The notes below the pieces were generated by a model that saw only the letters and a program-made list of their open reading frames with translations, was not told where the DNA came from and did no database searches. DNA of 64,000 bases from Nitratireductor luteus. Its GTDB lineage: Bacteria; Pseudomonadota; Alphaproteobacteria; Rhizobiales; Rhizobiaceae. Made by a program: the position numbers and the translations under genes. How positions within the stretch are numbered: position 1 is the stretch's first letter; the number at the start of each line of letters is the position of its first letter. Below are positions 16,800-24,697 of this stretch, piece after piece. The DNA lies in assembly GCF_026162365.1 (NCBI RefSeq), contig NZ_JAOANW010000002.1, positions 398,883-462,882 on the forward strand. The letters are read 5' to 3'.

Positions 16800-18215
16800 A
16801 TGACCAAGCCCCGCACGCTCTACGACAAGGTTTTCGACGATCATCTGGTCGACAGCCAGGACGACGGTACCTGCCTGCTCTATATCGACCGCCATCTGGT
16901 GCATGAAGTGACCAGCCCGCAGGCCTTCGAGGGACTGCGCATGGCAAGCCGCACTGTGCGTCACCCGGAAAAGACGCTCGCCGTCGTCGACCACAACGTG
17001 CCGACCTCGCCCGACCGCAAGTTCGGCATCAAGAACGAAGAAAGCCGCATCCAGGTCGAGGCGCTCGCCAAGAACGCGGCCGAGTTCAATATCGAATATT
17101 ACAACGAGGCAGATACCCGCCAGGGCATCGTCCACATTGTCGGGCCGGAGCAGGGCTTCACCCTGCCGGGAATGACGATCGTGTGCGGCGACAGCCACAC
17201 CTCGACCCACGGCGCGTTCGGCGCGCTCGCCCATGGCATCGGCACCTCCGAGGTTGAGCATGTGCTGGCCACCCAGACGCTGATCCAGCGGCGCGCCAAG
17301 AACATGTTGATCCAGGTGGATGGGGTGCTGCCCCGCGGCGTCACCGCCAAGGACATCATCCTCGCCATCATCGGCGAGATCGGCACGGCGGGCGGCACCG
17401 GCCATGTGATGGAATATGCCGGCGAGGCGATCCGGGCGCTGTCCATGGAAGGCCGCATGACGGTCTGCAACATGTCAATCGAGGGCGGCGCGCGCGCCGG
17501 CATGATCGCGCCGGACGAGACAACCTATGCCTACATCAAGGACCGCCCCCGGGCGCCCAAGGGCGAGGCCTGGGACAAGGCGCGGGCCTATTGGGAAGAC
17601 CTCCTCACAGACGACGGCGCGCATTTCGACCGCGTGGTAAAGCTCGATGCCGCCAACCTGCCGCCGATCGTCACCTGGGGCTCTTCGCCAGAGGACGTGG
17701 TCTCGATCACCGGCGTCGTGCCGAACCCGGACGATATTCCCGACGAGAACAAGCGCCAGTCCAAGAAGCGGGCGCTGCAATATATGGGCCTTGAGCCCGG
17801 AACGAAGATCACCGATATCGCACTGGATCGCGTCTTCATCGGCTCCTGCACCAATGGCCGCATCGAGGATCTGCGCGAGGCCGCCAAGGTCGCCGAGGGC
17901 AAAAAGGTCAAGGAAGGCATCGACGCGATGATCGTGCCGGGCTCGGGCCTGGTGAAGGCGCAGGCCGAGGCCGAGGGCCTCGACAAGATCTTCAAGGCAG
18001 CCGGTTTCGACTGGCGCGAGCCGGGCTGCTCCATGTGCCTGGCGATGAACGACGATCGCCTGAAACCCGGCGAGCGCTGCGCATCGACCTCGAACCGCAA
18101 TTTCGAGGGCCGCCAGGGCTTCAAGGGCCGCACGCACCTCGTCTCGCCGGCCATGGCGGCGGCGGCGGCGATCGCCGGCCATTTCGTCGACATCCGCGAA
18201 TGGCCGCGAGGCTGA
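16800..18215 (+). CDS. leuC: 3-isopropylmalate dehydratase large subunit
   Basis: Aconitase-family [4Fe-4S] subunit that with LeuD isomerises 2-isopropylmalate to 3-isopropylmalate in leucine synthesis. 471 residues. Landmarks: VDHNVPT, the substrate loop [32 protein letters not shown], and the cluster cysteines in GSCTNGR and GCSMCLAMN. The ribosome site GGGAAGAAGAAG precedes the ATG. leuD is not adjacent. The gene is convergent with a lipoprotein gene, stops 12 bases apart. It follows rplS as in many rhizobia. Confidence 0.97.
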   Translation: MTKPRTLYDKVFDDHLVDSQDDGTCLLYIDRHLVHEVTSPQAFEGLRMASRTVRHPEKTLAVVDHNVPTSPDRKFGIKNEESRIQVEALAKNAAEFNIEYYNEADTRQGIVHIVGPEQGFTLPGMTIVCGDSHTSTHGAFGALAHGIGTSEVEHVLATQTLIQRRAKNMLIQVDGVLPRGVTAKDIILAIIGEIGTAGGTGHVMEYAGEAIRALSMEGRMTVCNMSIEGGARAGMIAPDETTYAYIKDRPRAPKGEAWDKARAYWEDLLTDDGAHFDRVVKLDAANLPPIVTWGSSPEDVVSITGVVPNPDDIPDENKRQSKKRALQYMGLEPGTKITDIALDRVFIGSCTNGRIEDLREAAKVAEGKKVKEGIDAMIVPGSGLVKAQAEAEGLDKIFKAAGFDWREPGCSMCLAMNDDRLKPGERCASTSNRNFEGRQGFKGRTHLVSPAMAAAAAIAGHFVDIREWPRG

Positions 18216-18227
18216 GCGCCGGGCACG

Positions 18228-18839
18228 TCATCTGCCAGCGCCGCAGCGCGCGATGCTGCCTCGGGCGGTGCCATCCAGCACCCGGCCCAGCTCGATCTGG
18301 TCGGTGAGCGGCACGTAACGGCTTGTGGCTGCAGTGCGCAGATAGGCGTGCGCTGTGGCCGTATGCCCGATCGGTCCCGTGCGGCAGGCGCCGGAGATGG
18401 TGATGCTTAGGGATCCTTTTCCCGCCGGCGCTGTTTGCTGTTGCGCAAGGCGCGCCTTCTGCTGCACCTGTTGAAAACGAGCGTGATCCTCCTTGGCGAT
18501 CGCGGCGATCTGCACATGCTGGTTCGGCGCCACCGCGAGGCCCGGCAATTCCCCGGCAGCATGACCGTTGAGAGCCAGGACAAAGGTCTCGTCGAAGGAC
18601 AATCCGGGCTCGCGCGAATCCAGTGAAACGCGCATGACGATGTCGCCACGCCGCAGATGGAGCGCCCGATCCAGGACGATGGCCGCCGATACCGCTGCCG
18701 GATCGGCAGCAAATGGATCGAACCGGCTCAGTTCGAGCGGGCTTTGGGGACCGGGCGCCATGCAGGCGCCTGCCGGCAGGCTCAGTGCCAGGATAAGAAC
18801 TGCGCAGGCGGCGCGGCGGGCGGAGTACGTGCGAAACAT
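18228..18839 (-). CDS. Putative lipoprotein of unknown function
   Basis: A 203-residue exported protein. Residues 1-25 are a signal sequence (two Arg, then AACAVLILALSLPAGA) followed by Cys26; the lipobox -3 residue is Ala rather than Leu, so lipidation is likely but not certain. The mature part has a beta-rich stretch (IVMRVSLDSREPGLSFDETFVLAL), a Gln-rich helix (ARFQQVQQKARLAQQQ) and two Cys near 152 and 199 that could pair. I recognise no domain. It is divergent from the DUF2975-HTH module across an 82-base AT-rich region with an operator-like palindrome, so the two may share control. Confidence 0.65.
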   Translation of the reverse strand: MFRTYSARRAACAVLILALSLPAGACMAPGPQSPLELSRFDPFAADPAAVSAAIVLDRALHLRRGDIVMRVSLDSREPGLSFDETFVLALNGHAAGELPGLAVAPNQHVQIAAIAKEDHARFQQVQQKARLAQQQTAPAGKGSLSITISGACRTGPIGHTATAHAYLRTAATSRYVPLTDQIELGRVLDGTARGSIARCGAGR

Positions 18840-18880
18840 GGCGAAACCTCTTGCATGAATCTATTGGAAACGGTAATTAT

Positions 18881-18897
18881 TTATCGCAATACGATAA
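18881..18897. promoter_or_regulatory. Operator-like palindrome TTATCG-N5-CGATAA
   Basis: A perfect 6-bp inverted repeat in an unusually AT-rich 82-base divergent intergenic region. It lies 25 bases upstream of the DUF2975 start and about 40 upstream of the lipoprotein start. It is the natural candidate for autoregulation by the HTH protein two genes away. Confidence 0.55.
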
Positions 18898-18921
18898 TTA
18901 TTCAATACGGAGGATGATCCA

Positions 18922-19467
18922 TTGTCTGAATCGGTGCGCTTGCGGCGTCTCAGCCGTATGATGCAGTTTGCCGTGCTTGCCTTCGCCTGCTTCATCGGCT
19001 TCGGAGCTCTGTGGTTCCTGACGAGCTGGATCGGCGATGCGAGGGAGTTCGAGACGGCCATCCGTCAGGCTTATTCCCTGCAGGGGCCGTTGGCGCTCAC
19101 CCCGCCGGCGGTAGCCTTGACGGCCGTGCTCGCCTCCCTGCAGTTCGGCCTTGTCTTCCTGGCGCTTTACTGCGTCTGGCAAATGTTCGGCGCGTTCGGT
19201 GGAGAGGAGCCGCTGTCGGTAGAAGCGGCTACCTGGATGCATCGTGCCAGCATCGCGTTCGTTCTGACGGTGGCGGGAAGCATCGTCCTGCAGACCGTGA
19301 TCGTGCTCGCGTTGACGCTGGGCAATCCGGCCGGGCAGAAGGTTCTTTCCGTCAGCTTCGGCAGCTCCCAGGGCATGGCTCTACTGATCGCCGCCATCAT
19401 GTACATGACCGGCCGGGTTCTGGCTGTGGCTGCCGAGGTTCGGGCCGAACAGCGGGACTTCGTGTAA
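18922..19467 (+). CDS. DUF2975 membrane protein
   Basis: A 181-residue protein with four predicted membrane segments (about residues 15-35, 58-85, 105-130 and 145-165). Size, layout and the gene that follows match the DUF2975 family, whose members are usually encoded with a small Cro/C1-type HTH protein, as with YoaS-YozG in Bacillus. No function is established. The start is TTG at 18922, chosen because GGAGGA lies seven bases upstream and no in-frame ATG precedes the first helix. The HTH gene starts three bases after its stop, so the two form one transcription unit. Confidence 0.75.
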   Translation: MSESVRLRRLSRMMQFAVLAFACFIGFGALWFLTSWIGDAREFETAIRQAYSLQGPLALTPPAVALTAVLASLQFGLVFLALYCVWQMFGAFGGEEPLSVEAATWMHRASIAFVLTVAGSIVLQTVIVLALTLGNPAGQKVLSVSFGSSQGMALLIAAIMYMTGRVLAVAAEVRAEQRDFV

Positions 19468-19470
19468 ACG

Positions 19471-19677
19471 ATGCCGATCGTGGTCAATCTCGACGTCATG
19501 CTGGCGCGGCGCAAGATGCGTTCGAAGGATCTCGCCGAGCAGATCGGCATCACCGAGCAGAATGTGTCGCTCCTGAAATCGGGAAAGGTGCGGGGCGTGC
19601 GGTTTGAAACGCTTGAGAAAATCTGCCGCGCCCTTGAATGTCAGCCCGGAGATATCCTGGAGTACAGAGATGAGTAG
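19471..19677 (+). CDS. Cro/C1-type HTH regulator (YozG-like) paired with DUF2975
   Basis: A 68-residue protein that is almost only a helix-turn-helix: the LDVMLARRKMRSKDLAEQIG helices, the turn and recognition helix ITEQNVSLLKSGK, then ETLEKICRALECQPGDILEY. This is the HTH_26 subtype found in two-gene modules with DUF2975 membrane proteins. It probably represses its own operon by binding the TTATCG-N5-CGATAA palindrome upstream. How the membrane partner affects it is unknown; a role in sensing or sequestration is inference. It is convergent with the next gene. Confidence 0.85.
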   Translation: MPIVVNLDVMLARRKMRSKDLAEQIGITEQNVSLLKSGKVRGVRFETLEKICRALECQPGDILEYRDE

Positions 19678-19690
19678 CCGGTAGAAGCTC

Positions 19691-19993
19691 TCAGCGCCGG
19701 ACGATCTCGTGGAACTCGTCGCGCTGGCCGGGCACGTCTTCGCTGACGACCAGGGCCAGTTCCCGCTCGTCGAACAGGCGGAACCACTCGTCCCACTCGA
19801 TAAGCTGCAGCCCGCCGATCTGGTCGGCGCCCTCGTCGGTATCCAGGTAGGCGTGCTGGCCGAATGTGATCCGCAGCACCGGCTCTTCGCCGGTCATGCC
19901 GGGCGCCGGGTCGCTGAGGGCGGGTTTGCCGGCGCGGGCTGCCGCCCAGTTGCGGATATCGTCGTGGTCGGTCAGCGTTTTCGTTTCGGCCAT
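19691..19993 (-). CDS. Small acidic protein of unknown function
   Basis: A 100-residue cytosolic protein with no signal or membrane segment. It begins TKTLTDHDDIRNWAAARAGKPA, a pattern recurring in small rhizobial proteins (DHDEIRKWAEARGGKPA type) that are often mis-annotated as a glucan branching enzyme. The C-terminal half (QLIEWDEWFRLFDERELALV) is acidic and rich in aromatics. I know of no function. It lies 55 bases downstream of the ClpP-like gene on the same strand and could belong to that operon. No enzyme motif is visible. Confidence 0.7.
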   Translation of the reverse strand: MAETKTLTDHDDIRNWAAARAGKPALSDPAPGMTGEEPVLRITFGQHAYLDTDEGADQIGGLQLIEWDEWFRLFDERELALVVSEDVPGQRDEFHEIVRR

Positions 19994-20048
19994 CGGGCAG
20001 CTCCATCGGTTGCCGAACCCAACGTTGCGGCCTCGGTGCTGGTTCCGA

Positions 20049-20870
20049 TCAGTTCAGCGCGAGCTTTTGCGGCTCGGTGGCAAGGCCGTAGGCCAGCATC
20101 TCCTCGCGGCTGAGATAGTAGAGCGCGCGCGGGGGGGTGACGAGGGCATGCAGCCAAAGGGCCGGATCGACGCCCATCTCGTCCAGATGCCGCGAAATGC
20201 GGGCCGTCGTCGTCTGTGCGTCGGCCATCGCCTGTTCGGGCGCTATCTGAGTGCCGGCGGCGGCGTAGAACTGGTGCACGCCGATTGCGGCTTCCTCGCC
20301 GATATGGCGCGTTACGCCGCCGGCCAGCATGAGCGGGCAGGACGAGGCGCAGACGGCGCCGTCGTCCACGCGGGTCGCCAGTTCGCGCTCGCGTATCGTG
20401 CGGGCCATGGCGATGGCGTCGTCCAGCGAGCCGCCGGGCGAGTTCAGGCTGACGGTGGTCACATATTCGCCGCGTGCTTCAAGTTCCTCGCCCAGCCGCC
20501 GCGCCGCGCCAGGCTCGATGCTGCCCGTCACCTGCAGCACGCCGCCCGGCTGCAGCGAGAAGGCGAGCGGCTGGCGCAGCAGGTCCTCGTCGGTAGTGAT
20601 GTTTTTGCGGGGGTCTACGCCCGCGCTTTCCTGGCTGTCGGTTTCGACGACAGGCGGCAACACGGTCACCGTGCGCTGCAGGGCAGACTGCTCGGGCCAC
20701 AGCCCGCCATTGCGGTCGACCAGCTCGCGCAGATCCATGCCGAGCACGGTTGCCGAGCCGATCAACACGCCGACAAAGGCCCAGCGTACCAGCGTGCCGT
20801 CGTCGAAGCGTTCGAGATAGCGTATGAGGGCGCTCCTGCGGGGCCGGGTATCGAAGGTGCTGTGGGTCAT
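20049..20870 (-). CDS. Membrane-anchored ClpP/crotonase-fold protein (COG3904-like)
   Basis: 273 residues: a short cytosolic N-terminus, one membrane helix (about 29-46, VRWAFVGVLIGSATVLG) and a periplasmic ClpP-fold domain. Fold landmarks: VTTVSLNSPGGSLDDAIAMA at 138-155, the nucleophile-type block CASSCPLMLAGG at 174-185 (Ser177 in the ClpP position, flanked by Cys174 and Cys178), and GVHQF at 197-201 giving a His. This resembles the predicted periplasmic proteins of COG3904, related to SppA/ClpP peptidases. Protease activity is likely but unproven. Its ATG overlaps the stop of the upstream membrane-protein gene by four bases (ATGA), so the two are translationally coupled and probably work together. 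Confidence 0.75.
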   Translation of the reverse strand: MTHSTFDTRPRRSALIRYLERFDDGTLVRWAFVGVLIGSATVLGMDLRELVDRNGGLWPEQSALQRTVTVLPPVVETDSQESAGVDPRKNITTDEDLLRQPLAFSLQPGGVLQVTGSIEPGAARRLGEELEARGEYVTTVSLNSPGGSLDDAIAMARTIRERELATRVDDGAVCASSCPLMLAGGVTRHIGEEAAIGVHQFYAAAGTQIAPEQAMADAQTTTARISRHLDEMGVDPALWLHALVTPPRALYYLSREEMLAYGLATEPQKLALN

Positions 20871-22162
20871 GGCTCTTGCCGCTTGCGTTCAGTGAGGGAA
20901 AGGGCGGTGACGTTTTCGGGGCGCGATTGCGCAGATTCGGCGTCGGCGGGCGCATCCGGAGGCTCGCCGCTCTCGCGCGCCATCATGGCTTGGCGCATTT
21001 CGAGCGCGCGCATCATGTCCGCGGCGGACATGCGTTCGGCTTCGCTCATGTCTTCCTCGCCGCGGCGGATGGCCGCGAAGACCACCGCGAGCATGGCGAC
21101 AAGAACTCCCGGCAGGAGATCGATGGAGATCGCCCCGGCCCAGCTCGGCAGGAAGCTGCCGGCATAGAGCAGAACCGCTTCGGCGGAAGAAAGCGGCACA
21201 TAGCGTCGCTCGGCCACCTTCGGCTGCGCCATGATCTCCTCGGCGGCCCCGCTCAGCGCGGCCGATTGCGCGGCGACGGACTCGCGCACGGTGGCCATCA
21301 CGGCATCCTGCCGCCCGGCCAGATCGGCGTTGCCGCCATCGGCCACCGGGGCGATGAAGCCGGCGGAAAGATCAGCCGCCGCGCGCGCCACGGAGGGCGC
21401 GATGGAGGTCTGCTCCAGCGCGGCGATCACACCGGCAAGCGAGACGGCCTCTTCGGCGAAGCGGTCGGAGCGCGGCTCGACGGAGCCCGCGCCGGAAACC
21501 AGTGCGCGCATGGCGGCCAGCCGTTCCTGACCTTGGCTGAAGAGGTTGGTGACGGTTTCGCGCGAGCGCTGGATCGTGCCTTCCAGCTCATTCATCTGCG
21601 CCGACATCTGGGTGAGCAGTTGCACCACGCTGCCCGAGCCGGAGGTGCCGGTCAGCGCGCCGGAACTGCGTTCGTTTTCGGCGAGCCGCGAAAAGCGCAC
21701 GGAGGCGCGCTGGATGTCGGGCAGGAGCGACAGCGCCCCCAGCGCGTTGGAATGGGCCTGGTCGAGGTCGGCGGTGTAGTCCTCCAGCGTCTCGGCCAGA
21801 TGCTGCTCGACGGCGGCGGACCCTGCAAGGGCGGCCGCATTCAGCCATGATGACATGGCGACGATCATCAGCGAGCCCACCGCCATGACCGCGAACAGCG
21901 CCATGCGCGAGGCGCCGTCGCGCATTTCGGGCAGGAAACGGATGAGATAGGTCCAGAAGCCGTAGATGCCCACCGAAACGGCGGCGGAATAGATCACCGC
22001 CGCCAGGAAGACGAGCGTCGCCGTGCCGTCGAGCAGGCTGCGCACGCCCAGATATGTGTAGACGCCGCTGGCCAGCGCCAGCGTCGCCAGCACGAAGCGG
22101 GTCATGGTCTGCAGGCTGTCTATGTGAGAGCGCAGCTGGCGCGCGGCGCGGGCATGGCTCAT
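20867..22162 (-). CDS. Uncharacterised polytopic membrane protein, coupled to the ClpP-like gene
   Basis: 431 residues from the ATG at 22162. Predicted helices lie at about 22-40, 48-74 and 87-112. A long, mostly helical region (115-330) follows, with coiled-coil-like and Ser/Ala-rich parts (LTQMSAQMNELEGTIQRSRETVTNLFSQGQ). A fourth helix near 340-365 precedes an acidic tail rich in Met and Glu. By the positive-inside rule the middle region is probably periplasmic, facing the ClpP-like domain of its partner. No named domain is recognised; the layout loosely recalls sensor or chemoreceptor proteins but has no HAMP or signalling motif. Its stop overlaps the partner's start by four bases. Confidence 0.65.
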   Translation of the reverse strand: MSHARAARQLRSHIDSLQTMTRFVLATLALASGVYTYLGVRSLLDGTATLVFLAAVIYSAAVSVGIYGFWTYLIRFLPEMRDGASRMALFAVMAVGSLMIVAMSSWLNAAALAGSAAVEQHLAETLEDYTADLDQAHSNALGALSLLPDIQRASVRFSRLAENERSSGALTGTSGSGSVVQLLTQMSAQMNELEGTIQRSRETVTNLFSQGQERLAAMRALVSGAGSVEPRSDRFAEEAVSLAGVIAALEQTSIAPSVARAAADLSAGFIAPVADGGNADLAGRQDAVMATVRESVAAQSAALSGAAEEIMAQPKVAERRYVPLSSAEAVLLYAGSFLPSWAGAISIDLLPGVLVAMLAVVFAAIRRGEEDMSEAERMSAADMMRALEMRQAMMARESGEPPDAPADAESAQSRPENVTALSLTERKRQEP

Positions 22163-22223
22163 TCGGGGCACCTCGTTCCGGTTTCGCCCGGCGGCGTCTT
22201 CGTCTTCCGCATGATCCTCGGTA

Positions 22224-22622
22224 TCAGCGGCATGTCACCACGGGCACGGGCACGACATTTTCGGGCAGGCCGTACATGTAGCTGCGGCCGTGCAGCAGCG
22301 CGCCGTAGCGGCAGTCGGACCGCTTCGGGCGGAGATAGAGGGTGCCTTCATCCTCCAGATGCACGACCCTGGTCTCGCGCGGCACGCCATAGACGACCCT
22401 GGGCTTGCCGGGGGCACCGGGCGCGATTTCCTCCGCCAGGTAACCCTTGCCGACCACGATGCTCTTGAAACCGGCCTGGTGGTGGATGACGAGATTGCCG
22501 TATTCGTCCTCATAGACGTGCTCGCCGGCCGTATTGCCCGCGAATGCGGGGGCTGCGACCACGATCGCCAATGCCATTGCGGCGAGCGCGCATGCCATGT
22601 GAAACGGGTGACGTGAAAACAT
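22224..22622 (-). CDS. Small exported protein of unknown function
   Basis: 132 residues. The signal peptide (MACALAAMALAIVVAAPAFAG core) ends near residue 28. The mature part of ~100 residues is beta-rich with a pair of Cys near its C-terminal half (SDCRYGALL and VVTCR end) that could form a disulfide. I recognise no family. The start at 22622 (MFSRHPF) follows AAGGAG nine bases upstream; an in-frame ATG at 22640 is the alternative. The much longer frame upstream is spurious because it runs through a palindromic repeat. A perfect CtrA box and a RIME-like element lie in its upstream region. Confidence 0.6.
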   Translation of the reverse strand: MFSRHPFHMACALAAMALAIVVAAPAFAGNTAGEHVYEDEYGNLVIHHQAGFKSIVVGKGYLAEEIAPGAPGKPRVVYGVPRETRVVHLEDEGTLYLRPKRSDCRYGALLHGRSYMYGLPENVVPVPVVTCR

Positions 22623-22647
22623 GTGCCCTGGCTCCTTCATTGCCTCT

Positions 22648-22695
22648 TCCGCATTTGTGCGGATGCCAGGTGATTCCACCTGACTGCAAAATGCT
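22648..22695. repeat. RIME-like palindromic element
   Basis: TCCGCA-N4-TGCGGA followed by CAGGTG-N4-CACCTG and TGCAAAATGC. It is the same unit as 6145-6192 (opposite orientation) and 37849-37895. It lies just upstream of the small exported-protein gene. Confidence 0.75.
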
Positions 22696-22723
22696 GCCGT
22701 GCCGCGGCCTCCGTAGCCCGAAT

Positions 22724-22739
22724 TTAACGCTTTCTTAAC
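22724..22739. promoter_or_regulatory. Perfect CtrA box TTAA-N7-TTAAC
   Basis: TTAACGCTTTCTTAAC, an exact match to the full-length CtrA recognition sequence. It lies in the divergent region about 100 bases upstream of the small exported protein and 105 upstream of the GNAT gene. Either or both could be cell-cycle controlled. Confidence 0.6.
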
Positions 22740-22844
22740 CTTTGTCATCCGCTTGACGGAAGTAAGGCGGGGCAATTGACAGGCGTGGTTAATTTCGCCG
22801 ATTGATGTCCGCCTGATGAAGGAACAGCGGCCGGGATCGCGGAA

Positions 22845-23306
22845 ATGAGCGAAAACCACAATACCGAGATAGCCTTGCTGCGGCTGAAGGACGCCCATGA
22901 GCTGGCGCCGCTCCTGGCGGCCTACACGCAATCGCTGAAGCGTGGCGCGCCGCGCAGGCCCGACGAATTCTACGCCGAAACCCTGCTGCAGGACCGGGTG
23001 GCCGAAGTCCTGGGAGCACGGGTCGATGGAACGCTGCTGGGTTTTGCCATCTTCTACGACCTGCCGGACCCTCTTACCGGCCTCCGCTATGGGCTGGCCG
23101 AGCATCTCTACGTGCACCATCTTCACCGCGGCAAGGGCATCGCCAAGGCGCTCGTCGATCTCATGGCCGACCAGGCGGAGGAGCGCGGCTGGTGCCGGCT
23201 GACGCTCAACGCCCCGCGCCAGCCGCCCGAGGGCCGGCGCCTTTACGAGCAGATCGCGGTCCCCGCCGACTGGTCTTCCCACGTGATTCGCTTCGATGCA
23301 GGCTGA
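22845..23306 (+). CDS. GNAT family N-acetyltransferase
   Basis: 153 residues of the GNAT fold. The acetyl-CoA loop is RGKGIA at 95-100, preceded by the beta-4 strand LAEHLYVHHLH and followed by a long helix (KALVDLMADQAEERG). The C-terminal part (RLTLNAPRQPPEGRRLYEQI) is the usual beta5-alpha4 region. The acceptor (small amine or protein) cannot be told. It has a weak GGAAATGAG start region and is divergent from the small exported protein, with a CtrA box between. Its stop overlaps a possible start of the next gene (23296), so the two may be coupled. Confidence 0.85.
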   Translation: MSENHNTEIALLRLKDAHELAPLLAAYTQSLKRGAPRRPDEFYAETLLQDRVAEVLGARVDGTLLGFAIFYDLPDPLTGLRYGLAEHLYVHHLHRGKGIAKALVDLMADQAEERGWCRLTLNAPRQPPEGRRLYEQIAVPADWSSHVIRFDAG

Positions 23307-23373
23307 CATTGCCGGCTCTGCCGGAAAGGGCGCCGCTTCACTCGCAAGTAAGCGCTCGTGGACCGCCCGACAA

Positions 23374-23751
23374 ATGCCTGCATGGATTCGTTTGTTCACC
23401 GCAGGTTCTGGCTGGAAAACCGTGGGACACTTTTCCGAAACCTGCCTGATTTTCGGGCTGGTGGCGCTGGCCAGCGGCTGCGCCGTGCCGCAGGGCGAGG
23501 CGGCGCCATCGGAGGCGTCGCCATTTGCTTCGCCTACCCGTTTCGTTTGCGACGCGGACCGGGAAATGACGATCCTGGGGGCCGGCGAAAGCCTGCAAAT
23601 CGTGAGCCCGCGAGGGGTGGAAGTCGTGCTGCCTCCATCGCCACCCGGTCAGCAGAGCCGGTTCCAAGAGCCGCCTTATTCGCTGGTCGTGGATGATGCC
23701 GAGGCTCTGTGGATGGTCAATGGCAAGTCGCCCATCGCCTGCAAGCGGTGA
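23374..23751 (+). CDS. Probable MliC-like lysozyme-inhibitor lipoprotein
   Basis: An exported protein whose lipobox LASGC is clear, giving a mature lipoprotein of ~90 residues. The mature sequence (FVCDADREMTIL near its start, then VEVVLPPSPPGQQSRFQEPPYSLVVDDAEALWMVNG and a final Cys in PIACKR) follows the MliC/PliC pattern of two Cys bracketing a beta barrel, which binds C-type lysozyme in the periplasm. Identification rests on this pattern only. The start is uncertain: ATG at 23374, GTG at 23422 or ATG at 23296 overlapping the GNAT stop are all in frame. Confidence 0.5.
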   Translation: MPAWIRLFTAGSGWKTVGHFSETCLIFGLVALASGCAVPQGEAAPSEASPFASPTRFVCDADREMTILGAGESLQIVSPRGVEVVLPPSPPGQQSRFQEPPYSLVVDDAEALWMVNGKSPIACKR

Positions 23752-23798
23752 TTGATGCCGTTCAATCGGTTCAAGCTGAAAAGGTCGTTCATGCGGCT

Positions 23799-23827
23799 TT
23801 GACGCACTGCAAAAAGAGCATTAGAAA
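23799..23827 (+). promoter_or_regulatory. Candidate housekeeping promoter of sdhCDAB
   Basis: TTGACG, 17 bases, TAGAAA, about 70 bases upstream of sdhC. Five of six -35 positions and four of six -10 positions match the sigma-70 pattern. A plausible start for the sdh operon, not proven. Confidence 0.35.
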
Positions 23828-23896
23828 GCCACTGCCGGATGCTGGCGGCGGGCCCGTATACGCGGCCTGTCCTTCCGGCGATGAAACGGGGAAGCC

Positions 23897-24304
23897 ATGA
23901 GCAAGTCACCAGCCACCCACGCGAGACCCATCTCGCCCCACCTGCAAGTTTACCGCCTTATCCCGACCATGCTGATGTCGATCGTGCACCGGATCACGGG
24001 CGCGGCGCTTTATTTCGGCACGGTCCTGCTGGTGATCTGGATTGGCGCTGCGGCGGCCGGTCCCGAAGCGTTCGACGCGGTCAGCCGGCTGTTCGGCTCC
24101 TTCCTCGGGCGTCTCGTCCTGTTCGGCTATACCTGGGCGCTGCTGCATCACATGCTGGGCGGCATAAGGCACCTCATTTGGGATACCGGCCGCGGGCTCG
24201 GCAAGGAAACCGCGACGAGGATGGCATGGGCGACGCTCGCCGGCTCGATAAGCCTGACGCTTCTGGTCTGGATCGCCGGCTATGCATTCGGCGGAGGAGC
24301 CTGA
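23897..24304 (+). CDS. sdhC: Succinate dehydrogenase cytochrome b556 subunit
   Basis: Membrane anchor subunit of complex II with three helices (about residues 25-50, 68-92 and 106-130). RPISPHLQVYR at the N-terminus and SIVHRITG (Ser28, Arg32) are the conserved quinone-site block. HHMLGGIRHLIWD holds the haem-ligand His, aligned with His84 of E. coli SdhC. 135 residues, typical. It is the first gene of sdhCDAB; sdhD follows after one base. Confidence 0.96.
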   Translation: MSKSPATHARPISPHLQVYRLIPTMLMSIVHRITGAALYFGTVLLVIWIGAAAAGPEAFDAVSRLFGSFLGRLVLFGYTWALLHHMLGGIRHLIWDTGRGLGKETATRMAWATLAGSISLTLLVWIAGYAFGGGA

Positions 24305-24305
24305 C

Positions 24306-24689
24306 ATGAGCGATATGCGCACACCCTTGAATCGCGTTCGCGGGCTCGGATCGGCCAAGGAGGGAACCGAGCATTTCTGGCGCCAGCGCCTGACTGCCAT
24401 CTCCAACCTGCCGCTGGTCATCTTCTTCATCGGTTTCGTGGTGCTCTACAACGGCGCCTCCTATGAGGAGGTGCGCGGCGCGCTGGCCAATCCCTTCGTG
24501 GCGCTGGTCATCGCGCTGACGCTGATTTCCATCCTCTACCACATGCGGATCGGCATGCAGGTCATCATCGAGGATTACGTTCACGGAGAAGGCGCGAAGA
24601 TCGCGCTCTTGGTGCTCAACACATTCTTTCCGATCATTCTCGGCGTGAGCGCGCTCTACGCCCTTATCAAGATCGCGCTTGGAGGCTGA
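24306..24689 (+). CDS. sdhD: Succinate dehydrogenase membrane anchor subunit
   Basis: Second membrane anchor of complex II. 127 residues starting [28 protein letters not shown], the usual alphaproteobacterial SdhD beginning, with three helices (about 38-58, 66-88 and 98-122). [15 protein letters not shown] carries the conserved haem/quinone-side His and Asp-Tyr. The start at 24306 is one base after the sdhC stop. sdhA begins eight bases after its stop. Confidence 0.95.
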   Translation: MSDMRTPLNRVRGLGSAKEGTEHFWRQRLTAISNLPLVIFFIGFVVLYNGASYEEVRGALANPFVALVIALTLISILYHMRIGMQVIIEDYVHGEGAKIALLVLNTFFPIILGVSALYALIKIALGG

Positions 24690-24697
24690 TTGCGGAA

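Noticed and set aside
22623..23399. Long N-terminal extension of the small exported protein
   Set aside because: It crosses a palindromic repeat and lies opposite the GNAT gene. The signal peptide and ribosome site fix the start at 22622.
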